This document shows, piece after piece, positions 1-6,233 of a stretch of 10,036 nucleotides of DNA (position 1 is the stretch's first letter; the number at the start of each line of letters is the position of its first letter). The DNA lies in NCBI GenBank assembly GCA_027019845.1, contig JALUWE010000316.1, positions 1 to 10,036 on the forward strand, given 5' to 3'. This DNA comes from Anaerolineales bacterium. Its GTDB lineage: Bacteria > Chloroflexota > Anaerolineae > Anaerolineales > JABWBV01. Under the pieces are notes generated by a model. The model was given only the letters and a program-made list of their open reading frames with translations, made no database searches and was not told the DNA's origin. Both the position numbers and the translations under genes were made by a program.

Positions 1-97
1 TTTTCTCCGAAGATCAGGGTAATTATAACGCGATTGTGTGGTAAGTTCGGGGGGCGGTCTGCAAACCGGTCAAATCCCCTTTTTCGCCAGAGTGTTG

Positions 98-103
98 TAC
101 AAT
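98..103 (+). promoter_or_regulatory. possible -10 element for the Pro/Thr-rich protein gene
   Basis: The hexamer TACAAT lies 66 bp before the start codon at 170 and matches a sigma70 -10 box at five of six positions. No convincing -35 box sits 16-18 bp upstream. A second weak candidate, TATAAC at 24-29, lies further upstream. The position is a guess based on base composition and spacing. Confidence 0.25.
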
Positions 104-154
104 ACGCAGGCTGAGGATGTTGTGTTTGATGGTTCGCTTTCGTTGTCTGTTTTT

Positions 155-162
155 GAGGAGGT
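155..162 (+). promoter_or_regulatory. strong ribosome binding site that fixes the start at 170
   Basis: GAGGAGGT is a near-perfect Shine-Dalgarno sequence with a 7-base spacer before the ATG at 170. The reading frame is open back to 38, but the protein from 170 begins directly with a signal peptide (MFSWKRL, then a hydrophobic run). This site therefore selects the internal start. Confidence 0.8.
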
Positions 163-169
163 ACTCCCC

Positions 170-565
170 ATGTTCTCGTGGAAACGGCTTTGTACCGTGC
201 TTGCTGGCGTGATCGTGGCGGTCAGCCTGGGGGGGAGGTTGGCGCCTCTTGCATGGGCCGCGCCGAACCTGGACGGCGGGGGTCCCCCGCCGACGGACAC
301 CCCTACGCTACCGCCGCCGACCAACACGCCCGAACCACCAACCGCTACCCCTCCCCCGCCACCCACCGACACCCCTACCCCGCCGCCTCCCACGCCGGTC
401 GTTCAGCCGACAGAGGCAGGTGTGCAGAATGCGGTCCCGGAATCCGCGCAGACCGCGGCGCAACCTTCACGCGCCAACTCGTTCCTCGGTTTTTTGCTGT
501 GTGTTGGCGTGTTGATTGTGCTTGGGCTGGCCGCGCTGAATATATGGTCGCGGCGTCCGCAGTGA
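170..565 (+). CDS. secreted Pro/Thr-rich protein with C-terminal membrane anchor
   Basis: This 131-residue protein belongs to no family I recognise. Residues 1-30 look like a Sec signal peptide: MFSWKRLC, a hydrophobic core, and a likely cleavage after LAWA. Residues 31-82 are a low-complexity tract of Pro and Thr with TDTPT and TNTPEPP repeats, like the cell-surface linkers common in Chloroflexota. Residues 104-126 form one transmembrane helix (FLGFLLCVGVLIVLGLAAL), followed by a short Arg-containing tail (SRRPQ). This arrangement would leave a flexible extracytoplasmic stalk anchored at its C-terminus, with no globular domain. The start at 170 is set by the GAGGAGGT ribosome site. The gene stands alone: the next 670 bases are repeats. 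Its role could be as a spacer or surface protein; no enzymatic function is visible. It is very likely a real gene, but its function is unknown. Confidence 0.75.
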   Translation: MFSWKRLCTVLAGVIVAVSLGGRLAPLAWAAPNLDGGGPPPTDTPTLPPPTNTPEPPTATPPPPPTDTPTPPPPTPVVQPTEAGVQNAVPESAQTAAQPSRANSFLGFLLCVGVLIVLGLAALNIWSRRPQ

Positions 566-627
566 GGCAGTATCCGGCATGGACGGTACCCGCCTGCCGG
601 GCCACGCAATGGACAATTCTCAAAAAT

Positions 628-768
628 AGGACTTGCGCACTTGAAAAGTCGCACCCAGACCTCACAGGTCTCAAAGCGCATGGAGATGCCCGGATGCAAT
701 CTGTTTTGGGTAAAATTTTCCTGCATCGTGTGGTAGTAGACCTGTGAGGTCTCAACTGTGTAAGTGCT
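628..768 (+). mobile_element. MITE-like element, copy A (141 bp)
   Basis: This is a short non-coding element with imperfect terminal inverted repeats. The left end is AGGACTTGCGCACTTGA and the right end, read on the other strand, is AGCACTTACACAGTTGA. Just inside each end sits a 15-bp inverted repeat: AGACCTCACAGGTCT at 657-671 and AGACCTGTGAGGTCT at 738-752. The same sequence recurs at 7143-7286 in opposite orientation with only a handful of substitutions and one 3-bp length difference. Two near-identical copies with shared ends indicate a mobile, non-autonomous element. No transposase is encoded here. I see no clear target-site duplication. The insertion-sequence family that would move it was not identified. 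Confidence 0.75.
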
Positions 769-830
769 GTCAGGTAGTGGTCACGGAGTAAGTGATGGCG
801 GGGCAGGTTCGTTAACATTCGTCTTTTACT

Positions 831-863
831 GACAGAGCTTACACAGATCGCAAAAGCGCACCC
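831..863 (+). mobile_element. degenerate MITE left end
   Basis: The stretch GACAGAGCTTACACAG followed by AAAAGCGCACCC matches the left end of the MITE family, whose copies read AGGACTTACGCAC then AAAAGTCGCACCC. The agreement in both blocks and their near-correct spacing suggest a decayed or recombined element end. A matching right end lies at 1107-1151. The interior that should join them is replaced by the tandem array and palindrome module. Confidence 0.5.
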
Positions 864-878
864 CCCTCCTGTCATTCT

Positions 879-1016
879 GAGGGAGCGCAGCGACCGAAGA
901 ATCTGAGAGCGCAGCGACCGAAGAATCTGAGAGCGCAGCGACCGAAGAATCTGAGAGCGCAGCGACCGAAGAATCTGAGAGCGCAGCGACCGAAGAATCT
1001 GAGAGCGCAGCGACCG
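879..1016 (+). repeat. 24-bp tandem repeat array, about 5.7 units
   Basis: The unit is GAGAGCGCAGCGACC followed by GAAGAATCT. There is a first 26-bp variant unit (879-904), four exact 24-bp copies (905-928, 929-952, 953-976, 977-1000) and a 16-bp partial copy running into the palindrome at 1016. It is entered by GTCATTCTGAGG. ATTCT at the start and AGAAT at the end of the unit are complementary, so the founding sequence resembles an inverted-repeat-type dispersed element. From memory, similar CATTCTGAG...GAAGAATCT elements are common between genes in Chloroflexota. Identical copies suggest recent expansion by slippage. Confidence 0.9.
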
Positions 1017-1106
1017 TCGGGGCGACCGGCCGGTCGCCCCGACCCCCAACAACCACGCCCCGAACAGCCGTCCCCCGTCCCCGGTCATCCGTCTTCATTC
1101 CCCCCC
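1016..1106. repeat. palindrome module, copy 1 (28-bp perfect palindrome plus tail)
   Basis: Positions 1016-1043 form a perfect 28-bp palindrome with half-site GTCGGGGCGACCGG. A 23-bp box follows at 1045-1067 (CCCAACAACC...CCGAACAG). It ends in a C-rich tail containing CCGTCCCCCGTCCCCGGTC at about 1068-1086 and CCGTCTTCATT. The same palindrome, box and tail recur at 9590-9764. Such a palindrome could fold as a 14-bp hairpin in either transcript. It lies about 195 bp past the stop of the minus-strand operon, but no U-tract follows, so a terminator role is unproven. Confidence 0.85.
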
Positions 1107-1151
1107 CATCGTGTGGTAGTAGACCTGTGAGGTCTCAACTGCGTAAGTACT
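1107..1151 (+). mobile_element. MITE right end, partial copy
   Basis: From CATCGTGTGGTAG through AGACCTGTGAGGTCT to the terminal GCGTAAGTACT, this 45-bp piece matches the right end of copy A (724-768) with about two changes. The left two thirds of the element are missing here. The degenerate left end at 831-863 may be the other half of the same element. Confidence 0.75.
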
Positions 1152-1162
1152 GGTGTTGAGTG

Positions 1163-1208
1163 CTTCGCCGCGCTCAGCGTAAACACTTCGGCACTCTCAG
1201 CGTAAACG
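1163..1208. repeat. 23-bp tandem duplication
   Basis: Two adjacent copies of a 23-bp unit (1163-1185 and 1186-1208) share CTTCG at the start and CTCAGCGTAAAC near the end; the middle differs by a few bases. The pair lies 31-76 bp past the stop codon of the solute-binding protein gene. No function is apparent. Confidence 0.65.
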
Positions 1209-1238
1209 CCGCCCGACGAAGCGATCTCCCATACCCAC

Positions 1239-2525
1239 TCAAGGCACATCCAGCCGTCTGACCGCCTCCTCAGCCGCTTCCACCGGCTCCAGATTGCCCC
1301 GGAACAATTCGATCATCGGCTGTTGGATGGCAGGGCCGAGCGTGTTCAGCACTGCCACATCAGGAATCGGATGCGCGGCGAGCACGATCTGCTCGGCCAG
1401 GGTTCTGGAAGCGCTTTCAGGCCAGTTCGACAGCGCGCTCGGGCGGGCGGGCAGATAGCCAGCCGCAGCCGTCCAGCGGGCCAGGAATGCACTGTCGCTC
1501 ATAAATTGCGCCAGCTGCGCGCTAATTTCTTGATGATCGCTCTCCGGGTTGCTGAGTGCCCAGGCCCACCCATCCACATAGGTAAACGGCACCCCGCCCG
1601 GGGTGGGCAACAAGACCGCGGCAAGCCCCCCCGAGGGGGCTTGAAAATATTGTGAAACCCAGGCGACAGCCAGGGCTGCTCTTTCGGTCGTCAACGCTTG
1701 CAGGCTGTCCTCTTCGTCGATGTACGTGGTGATTCGGGGTTGCAAAACGCCCTGATCGAGCGCCTGGCGATAAAATCGAAACACCGAGGCCAGCGTTGCC
1801 GGGGCAAGGGTAAGTCTGCCCTGGGCATCGTGTACTTTACCCCCTGCGGCCTGATAAAGTGCCAGCGTGAAAAGCTGTTGAGGCGAGCCGGCCGGGAACG
1901 CCAACGGTGTGGTGAGTTGCAGCGTAGTGGTCCAATCTCTGGGTGGCTGGCCTACCTCGTCCGGGCGGTACAGCAGCACCAGCGCATCATAGGCAAAGGG
2001 AACACCATACACCAGACCGTTGTAACGCGCCAGTTCAGCAACATAGTCATACCAATCCGTATCCGCGTCGATGAATTCAAAGGCATCGAAGGGGAACAGC
2101 AATTGGCGGGCGGCAGCCACTTCCAGCACGGGCCGGGGAATCAGCACCAGATCGGGAAGTGCTTGCGGAGCAGCCGCCTGCGTGGCGCTCAGAGAGTCCA
2201 ACATGCCGCCCGGCCCGTAAGCGGCCTTGATACGCGTCTCTATCCGTATCCCCGGATGCAGCAAACCGAATTCCTCCAGCCGTGCTCGCAACATCTCGCC
2301 TGCCGCGGTGCCAGAACCCGGATCGAATTCCGAGGTCAGCCAGATTCTCAAGGTGAGGGGCTGTTGGTCTTCGGGAGGCGGCTGCTCGAAAACGGGCGGC
2401 GTAGCTGTCGGCGTGGGTTCGATCTCGGCATCTGGCGGGTTGTCGGGAGGTGGAGGGGCGGGGTTGGAGCAGCCTCCCAAAAAGAACACCAAAACGATCA
2501 GAACGCCGCTGATTGTACGCTTCAT
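1239..2525 (-). CDS. extracellular solute-binding lipoprotein, ABC family 1 type
   Basis: This 428-residue protein is a predicted lipoprotein. Its signal peptide (MKRTISGVLIVLVFFLGGC) carries the lipobox LGGC with Cys19 as the acylated residue, followed by a Pro-rich linker (NPAPPPP, EPTPTATPP) to about residue 50. The mature part begins LTLRIWLTSEF and has the layout of family 1 sugar/oligosaccharide-type binding proteins, with PDLVLIPRPVLE, a hinge-like GVPFAYDALVLLYRPDE, a run like PTPGGVPFTYVDGWAWALS, and a C-terminal helix ending AAEEAVRRLDVP. It would capture a solute outside the membrane for an ABC importer, but no permease or ATPase gene is nearby; the substrate cannot be read from sequence. 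The ATG at 2525 overlaps the upstream peptidase stop as TGATG, which suggests translational coupling. A GTG at 2528 is an alternative start. Confidence 0.85.
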   Translation of the reverse strand: MKRTISGVLIVLVFFLGGCSNPAPPPPDNPPDAEIEPTPTATPPVFEQPPPEDQQPLTLRIWLTSEFDPGSGTAAGEMLRARLEEFGLLHPGIRIETRIKAAYGPGGMLDSLSATQAAAPQALPDLVLIPRPVLEVAAARQLLFPFDAFEFIDADTDWYDYVAELARYNGLVYGVPFAYDALVLLYRPDEVGQPPRDWTTTLQLTTPLAFPAGSPQQLFTLALYQAAGGKVHDAQGRLTLAPATLASVFRFYRQALDQGVLQPRITTYIDEEDSLQALTTERAALAVAWVSQYFQAPSGGLAAVLLPTPGGVPFTYVDGWAWALSNPESDHQEISAQLAQFMSDSAFLARWTAAAGYLPARPSALSNWPESASRTLAEQIVLAAHPIPDVAVLNTLGPAIQQPMIELFRGNLEPVEAAEEAVRRLDVP

Positions 2526-3520
2526 CACCCCAGTTCTACCGGCTGGCTGAGCATGGCGACCAGCAATTTGACCCCGTTTTGAACGTCATTGAAATCCACC
2601 ATCTCGGAGGGCGAGTGAATGTAGCGCGAGGGGACGGAGAGACACCCCGCGGGAACACCGGCGCGGCTGATCTGGATGGCGCGGGCGTCCGTCGTTCCTC
2701 CCTCCAGCACTTCGAGCTGGTAAGGGAGGCGGGCTTCCTCGGCGCGCGCCACCATCCACGCCACCACGCGCGGGTCGGAGAGCATCCCGCTGTCGCGCAC
2801 TTTGATGGCCGGTCCGTTTCCAAGTTTGACGGCCATTTTGGGGCCGTTCGGGGTATCGCCCGAACGAGTCACGTCCACCGCGATGCCAATGTCTGGGTTC
2901 ACGCCATAGGCAGAAGTGGTTGCCCCGCGCAGCCCGACTTCTTCCTGCACGCTGAACACGAAGTAGACCTGGTGGGGGGTGTCTTCGAGCTGGCGCAGGG
3001 TCTCGATGGCTATGGCCACCCCGATGCGGTCGTCCATGGCTTTGGAGACCAGCCGGTTGCCCAAATCCGTGAAGGGGCGCTCGAATGCGGCCACGTCTCC
3101 CACCTTGACAGGGCAGTTTTTGGGGCTGGTGGCGCCCACGTCGATGTACATCTGGCTGAGGGGCAGGGCTTCGCGCGCGCCGGCCTGCTCCTGCCCGATC
3201 ACGCCCTGCACACCGTTCAGGAAACGCACCCGACCCCCGACACAATTGCGGGGGTACACCCCACCGATATTGGTGAAACGCGCAAAACCGTTTTTGTCCA
3301 CGTGCGTCACCACGATGCCGATCTCGTCCATGTGAGCGGAAATCATGATGCGTTTCCCGGAGCCATTGTCCGGCCCTTTGCGGGCGATCAGGCTGCCGAG
3401 GGCGTCCACGTACACTTCAGCGGCATACTTTTCGATAGCCGCACGCACCTCTTCACGCACCTTCGATTCGTAGCCGGATGGGCCGGGAGTTTCCACCAAG
3501 CGTTTGATCAGTTCTTTCAT
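2525..3520 (-). CDS. M42 family metallo-aminopeptidase (third paralogue)
   Basis: This is a 331-residue cytoplasmic di-metal aminopeptidase of the M42 (TET/FrvX/YpdE/glutamyl aminopeptidase) family, which removes N-terminal residues from peptides. All expected metal and catalytic residues are visible: His63 and Asp65 in SAHMDEIG, Asp163 in KAMDDRIG, the Glu193-Glu194 pair in VQEEVGLRGA, Asp216 in IAVDVT, and His302 in YIHSPSE. Residues from about 70 to 150 form the inserted PDZ-like dimerisation domain typical of the family. Length is normal and there is no signal peptide. AGGAG lies 8 bases before the ATG. It follows the previous paralogue by 17 bp and overlaps the lipoprotein gene by one base, so it is the fourth gene of a five-gene operon. 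It is the most typical family member of the three. Specificity (Glu/Asp, Leu, Lys) is not predictable by eye. Confidence 0.92.
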   Translation of the reverse strand: MKELIKRLVETPGPSGYESKVREEVRAAIEKYAAEVYVDALGSLIARKGPDNGSGKRIMISAHMDEIGIVVTHVDKNGFARFTNIGGVYPRNCVGGRVRFLNGVQGVIGQEQAGAREALPLSQMYIDVGATSPKNCPVKVGDVAAFERPFTDLGNRLVSKAMDDRIGVAIAIETLRQLEDTPHQVYFVFSVQEEVGLRGATTSAYGVNPDIGIAVDVTRSGDTPNGPKMAVKLGNGPAIKVRDSGMLSDPRVVAWMVARAEEARLPYQLEVLEGGTTDARAIQISRAGVPAGCLSVPSRYIHSPSEMVDFNDVQNGVKLLVAMLSQPVELG

Positions 3521-3537
3521 TCCATGTTCTCCTGCGA

Positions 3538-4614
3538 TTAGCGCGCCTTGCGCAAAAGCTCTTTGGTCATACGGCTGAGGGCGGCGTATACCAGCTGGAG
3601 GCTGTTTTGCCAGTCCGCCAGCCGCACCAGGCTGGCCGCAGTGTGCAGATAACGACCGGGAACGGAAACCGACACACTGGGGATGCCGGCGCGGGCTTTG
3701 TGGATCGCGCCGGCGTCTGTGCCCCCACCCCCGGGCTGCCGGATTTGATAGGGGATGCCGAGCGACTCAGCGGTGTCGGTCAGGTGCTGCACCAACCGCG
3801 GGTCCGAGAGGGTGCTCCGGTCCACGGTATAGATGGCCGGGCCGGCGTCCAGGCGAGTGTTGTATCGCGTGTTCTCCTGGTCTTCATCCCAATGGGGCAG
3901 ATCGTGCGCCGGTGTGCAGTCCAAAACGATGGCGATGTCGGGGTCGAACGCGTAGGCGGCCACTTTCGCGCCCCGCAGGCCGACTTCTTCCTGTACGGTG
4001 AAGGCGGCCAGCAGATCGATGTTCGGGGGTGCGTTTTTGAGCAGCTCGATCAGGCTGGCCACGCCGATGCGGTTGTCCAGGGCTTTGGCCCGCAGGCTGC
4101 GGCCTTTGCCGCGGCCGATCTGCACGAAATTGGGGGCGAACACGGCGCGGTCCCCGGGTTTGACTTTGCCGTTGCCCCCCGGGCCCACATCGATACGCAG
4201 GCTGTCCACCGAAATGGTGTTGTCTCGCTCGTTTGCGGTGGTAAGGTGAACGGGCTTCGAGCCGATCACCCCCGGGACATGCTCCTTGCCCACCACCACC
4301 GTTTTGCCCACCAGTTGCCGCGCGTCCAGGCCGCCCACCGTATCGAAACGGAAAAAGCCGTCTTTCTCATCGCGGGTGATCATGAAGCCCACTTCGTCCA
4401 TGTGCGCGGCGAGCATGACACGCAGTCGCTCCGCGCCCTCTCCCTGGCGGGTGGCGAGCACGTTCCCCAGCGCGTCCACGCGCACACTGTCGGCGTGGGG
4501 CCTGATCTCTGCGAGCACGATCTTGCGCACTTCGCCCTCGTCGCCCGAAACAGCGCAGGCGTTGCAGAGGCGTTCCAGCAGGCGAATTTGAGCGGTTCGG
4601 ATGGGGATTTGCAT
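3538..4614 (-). CDS. M42 family metallo-aminopeptidase (second paralogue)
   Basis: This 358-residue cytoplasmic M42 peptidase has an intact active site: His71 and Asp73 in AAHMDEVG, Asp180 in KALDNRIG, Glu209-Glu210 in VQEEVGLRGA, Asp232 in IVLDCT and His324 in YLHTAAS. It carries an insertion around residues 236-255 (HDLPHWDEDQENTRYNT) that the third paralogue has only in shorter form, near the entrance to the active site in this family. The frame is open far upstream to 5127, but the real start is the ATG at 4614: homology begins there, and GAGGAG in the last codons of the preceding gene supplies the ribosome site. The gap to the preceding gene is 8 bp. The enzyme probably trims peptides with a residue preference different from its neighbours. 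Confidence 0.92.
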   Translation of the reverse strand: MQIPIRTAQIRLLERLCNACAVSGDEGEVRKIVLAEIRPHADSVRVDALGNVLATRQGEGAERLRVMLAAHMDEVGFMITRDEKDGFFRFDTVGGLDARQLVGKTVVVGKEHVPGVIGSKPVHLTTANERDNTISVDSLRIDVGPGGNGKVKPGDRAVFAPNFVQIGRGKGRSLRAKALDNRIGVASLIELLKNAPPNIDLLAAFTVQEEVGLRGAKVAAYAFDPDIAIVLDCTPAHDLPHWDEDQENTRYNTRLDAGPAIYTVDRSTLSDPRLVQHLTDTAESLGIPYQIRQPGGGGTDAGAIHKARAGIPSVSVSVPGRYLHTAASLVRLADWQNSLQLVYAALSRMTKELLRKAR

Positions 4615-4622
4615 ACGAAGTT

Positions 4623-5690
4623 CTACTCCTCGTCCCAAGCCAGTTTCTCCATGAAAGTGTCGTCCAACCCGGCAATGAACGCTGCCAGCAGACGGCCTGC
4701 CCGCGCTACGTCTTTCAAGTGGATCACTTCGACCGGCGTGTGCATATAGCGCAGGGGAATGCTGACGACCATGGTGGGGATTCCCTCGGAAGCGACCTGC
4801 AGCGCGATAGCATCGGTGCCCGAATGTCGCGGCATGACTTCTTTTTGAGTGGACAGTTCGATGCGGTCGGCAGCCTGCTTGAAGGCCTTGTGCAGGCCGG
4901 GGTGGATGTTCGGCCCCCAGCCCAGCACCGGCCCCTTCCCCAACTCGAAAGTTCTGTGTGCCGGACTGGAAGGGTCTTTCCCGAAAGTTACATCCACTGC
5001 GACGGCCAGGGTGGGGCGCAGTTGGTGGGCCGAGGTGGCCGCGCCGGCCAGGGTTTCTTCTTCCTGCACGGTGGCTACGGCCCATACGTCCCATTCGTGG
5101 CGGCGGGTTTGCAGGATGCGCAGACATTCGGTCAACGCAACTACGGAGGCGCGGTTGTCGAGCGAATGACCGGCCAGCAGGTCGCCTCCCAATTCGAGCG
5201 GCGGCTGCGCGAAGGAGACCAGATCGCCGGGGCGCACCAGGCGGGATACCCTGCGGGCGGGCAGACCGGTATCGACGATCAGGTTTTCCAGCGGCACCGG
5301 GCCGGAACGCGCTTTGGGGGGCAGCAACCAGGCTGGCGGCTGGGCAACGACGCCGGGCAGGTCCTGCCGGCCGTGCACCATGACCGCCTGACCTGGCAGA
5401 ACACGTGCGTCGATCCCGCCCACTTCGGTGACGTACAAGAAGCCGTCCACCACGCGGGTCACCATCAGGCCGATGGCGTCCATGTGCGCGGCGATCAAGA
5501 TGCTCTCACGCGGGGGTTTGCCGGCCCCTTTCTTGAGAGCGTGCAGGCTTCCGAGCCGGCTGGTGCTGAGTTCATCGGTCAACGGCTGCCATGCTTTTTC
5601 GATCCGTTGGCGCACCGGCGTTTCATAGCCCGACAGGCCGGCGATGGAGATCAGTTCTTTCAACAGGTCTTTGGCTGCTGTTTGCGACAT
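4623..5690 (-). CDS. M42 family metallopeptidase, divergent (first paralogue)
   Basis: This 355-residue M42 protein keeps all metal and catalytic positions: His69 and Asp71 in AHMDAIG, Asp178 in HSLDNRAS, Glu210-Glu211 in VQEEETLAGA, Asp233 in VAVDVT, His317 in YMHTPVE. It differs from the other two at conserved flanks: AHMDA instead of AHMDE, QEEETLAGA instead of QEEVGLRGA, and SLDNRAS instead of KALDNRIG. A Pro-rich stretch at 112-133 (PGVVAQPPAWLLPPK) lies in the PDZ-like insert. These changes suggest a separate subfamily with shifted specificity or a structural role in a mixed oligomer. It has no signal peptide and is probably cytoplasmic. It starts 3 bp after the stop of the upstream Pro/Thr-rich gene, with only a weak AAGG ribosome site, so translation may depend on coupling. 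Confidence 0.88.
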   Translation of the reverse strand: MSQTAAKDLLKELISIAGLSGYETPVRQRIEKAWQPLTDELSTSRLGSLHALKKGAGKPPRESILIAAHMDAIGLMVTRVVDGFLYVTEVGGIDARVLPGQAVMVHGRQDLPGVVAQPPAWLLPPKARSGPVPLENLIVDTGLPARRVSRLVRPGDLVSFAQPPLELGGDLLAGHSLDNRASVVALTECLRILQTRRHEWDVWAVATVQEEETLAGAATSAHQLRPTLAVAVDVTFGKDPSSPAHRTFELGKGPVLGWGPNIHPGLHKAFKQAADRIELSTQKEVMPRHSGTDAIALQVASEGIPTMVVSIPLRYMHTPVEVIHLKDVARAGRLLAAFIAGLDDTFMEKLAWDEE

Positions 5691-5693
5691 TGG

Positions 5694-6185
5694 TTAGCCT
5701 TCAGCGGTCGTTGGGGTGAGCGATGGAATGGGAATGGCGGAGGGCAGCGGTGTGCGCGAGGGGGTGGCGGTGTTGGTTGGCGAAGGTGACAGGGTGGGGG
5801 AGGGCGTGAGGGTGACGGTGGGGGTGGGTGTTTCGGTTGGGGTGGGCGTCCCGCTGGGGGTAGGTGTTTCGGTTGGGGTAGGCGTCCCGCTGGGAGTGGG
5901 CGTGGCGGCAGGGGTGGCCGTACCCGTTTCGGTGGTGGTGGGTGTCTGTGTCTGGGTAGCGGTCTGGGTGGCCGTTGGAGATGGGAAGGGGGTCACAAAG
6001 GGCAGCGATGGCGTGTCCGTATTCACCGGCGTGAGCAAAATGCTTTGTGATGGGGTGGGTGTAAAGGAACGTGTCACCGATCTGCGTACCCTGATCAGCC
6101 CGGCGCAATAAAATGGCAGTGTTCCCAGGATGATGAGTATCAGCACATACCGGATTCGAGCGCGTTTTACGGGGTCCGTTTGCAT
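5694..6185 (-). CDS. membrane-anchored Pro/Thr/Ser-rich protein, first gene of the operon
   Basis: This 163-residue protein has a basic N-terminus (MQTDPVKRARIR), one transmembrane helix at about 13-30 (YVLILIILGTLPFYCAGLI), then a long low-complexity tail of Thr, Pro and Ser from about residue 40 to the end. The tail holds two identical tandem copies of SGTPTPTETPTP (residues 99-110 and 111-122). It has no recognisable globular domain. The positive-inside rule puts the tail outside the cell. GAGGTGG at 6187-6193 lies one base before the ATG, which is unusually close; the in-frame reading and the position at the head of the operon still support this start. It sits 3 bp from the first M42 gene. 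Its role may be as a surface stalk; function unknown. Confidence 0.7.
   Translation of the reverse strand: MQTDPVKRARIRYVLILIILGTLPFYCAGLIRVRRSVTRSFTPTPSQSILLTPVNTDTPSLPFVTPFPSPTATQTATQTQTPTTTETGTATPAATPTPSGTPTPTETPTPSGTPTPTETPTPTVTLTPSPTLSPSPTNTATPSRTPLPSAIPIPSLTPTTAEG
5820..5891 (-). repeat. 36-bp in-frame coding tandem repeat
   Basis: Two adjacent 36-bp units encode the two identical SGTPTPTETPTP segments of the Pro/Thr-rich protein. On the plus strand each reads as GGTGTTTCGGTTGGGGT followed by GGGCGTCCCGCTGGG, with one or two silent differences between copies. Its length is a multiple of three, so gain or loss of units changes tail length without a frameshift. Confidence 0.75.
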
Positions 6186-6233
6186 ACCACCTCAAATTTC
6201 CCGGCAAGCAATCGCACCGGGTTACACCACCAG

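Larger units (their letters stand above)
566..1238. other. gene-free repeat cluster (673 bp)
   Basis: I see no credible gene in this stretch. It holds, in order, a complete MITE-like element (628-768), a degenerate MITE left end (831-863), a 24-bp tandem array (879-1016), a 28-bp palindrome with its module tail (1016-1106), a MITE right end (1107-1151) and a 23-bp direct duplication (1163-1208). Open frames across 375-1098 on the minus strand exist only because the 24-bp array is a multiple of three and so never meets a stop. It separates the 3' end of the Pro/Thr-rich gene from the 3' end of the convergent minus-strand operon. Confidence 0.8.

Noticed and set aside
38..169. N-terminal extension of the Pro/Thr-rich protein to position 38
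   Set aside because: It would bury the signal peptide 44 residues inside the protein, and GAGGAGGT precedes the ATG at 170.
574..600. Terminator hairpin after the Pro/Thr-rich gene (CCGGCA with TGCCGG)
   Set aside because: The stem is only six pairs with a 15-base loop and no U-tract follows.
879..1016. CRISPR array
   Set aside because: The repeats are directly adjacent with no variable spacers, and there are no cas genes.
375..1098. Minus-strand frames of 237 and 90 codons with eight-residue repeats such as LRSQILRS and SVAALSDS
   Set aside because: They are readings of the 24-bp tandem array, which cannot meet a stop because its unit is a multiple of three. No ribosome site or protein-like sequence lies outside the repeat.
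1698..2582. Plus-strand open frame of 294 codons opposite the solute-binding protein gene
   Set aside because: It is a high-GC antisense shadow. The minus-strand frame has a signal peptide, lipobox and family features, and the plus frame has none.
4615..5127. N-terminal extension of the second M42 peptidase by 171 residues
   Set aside because: The extension overlaps the first M42 gene in another frame, is Arg/His/Gly-rich without family similarity, and a good ribosome site precedes the ATG at 4614.
2513..5789. Long plus-strand frames (342, 380 and 356 codons) opposite the three peptidase genes
   Set aside because: Similar His/Val/Gly-rich translations arise opposite each paralogue because the coding strands are homologous and GC-rich. 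Intact M42 active sites on the minus strand settle the coding strand.
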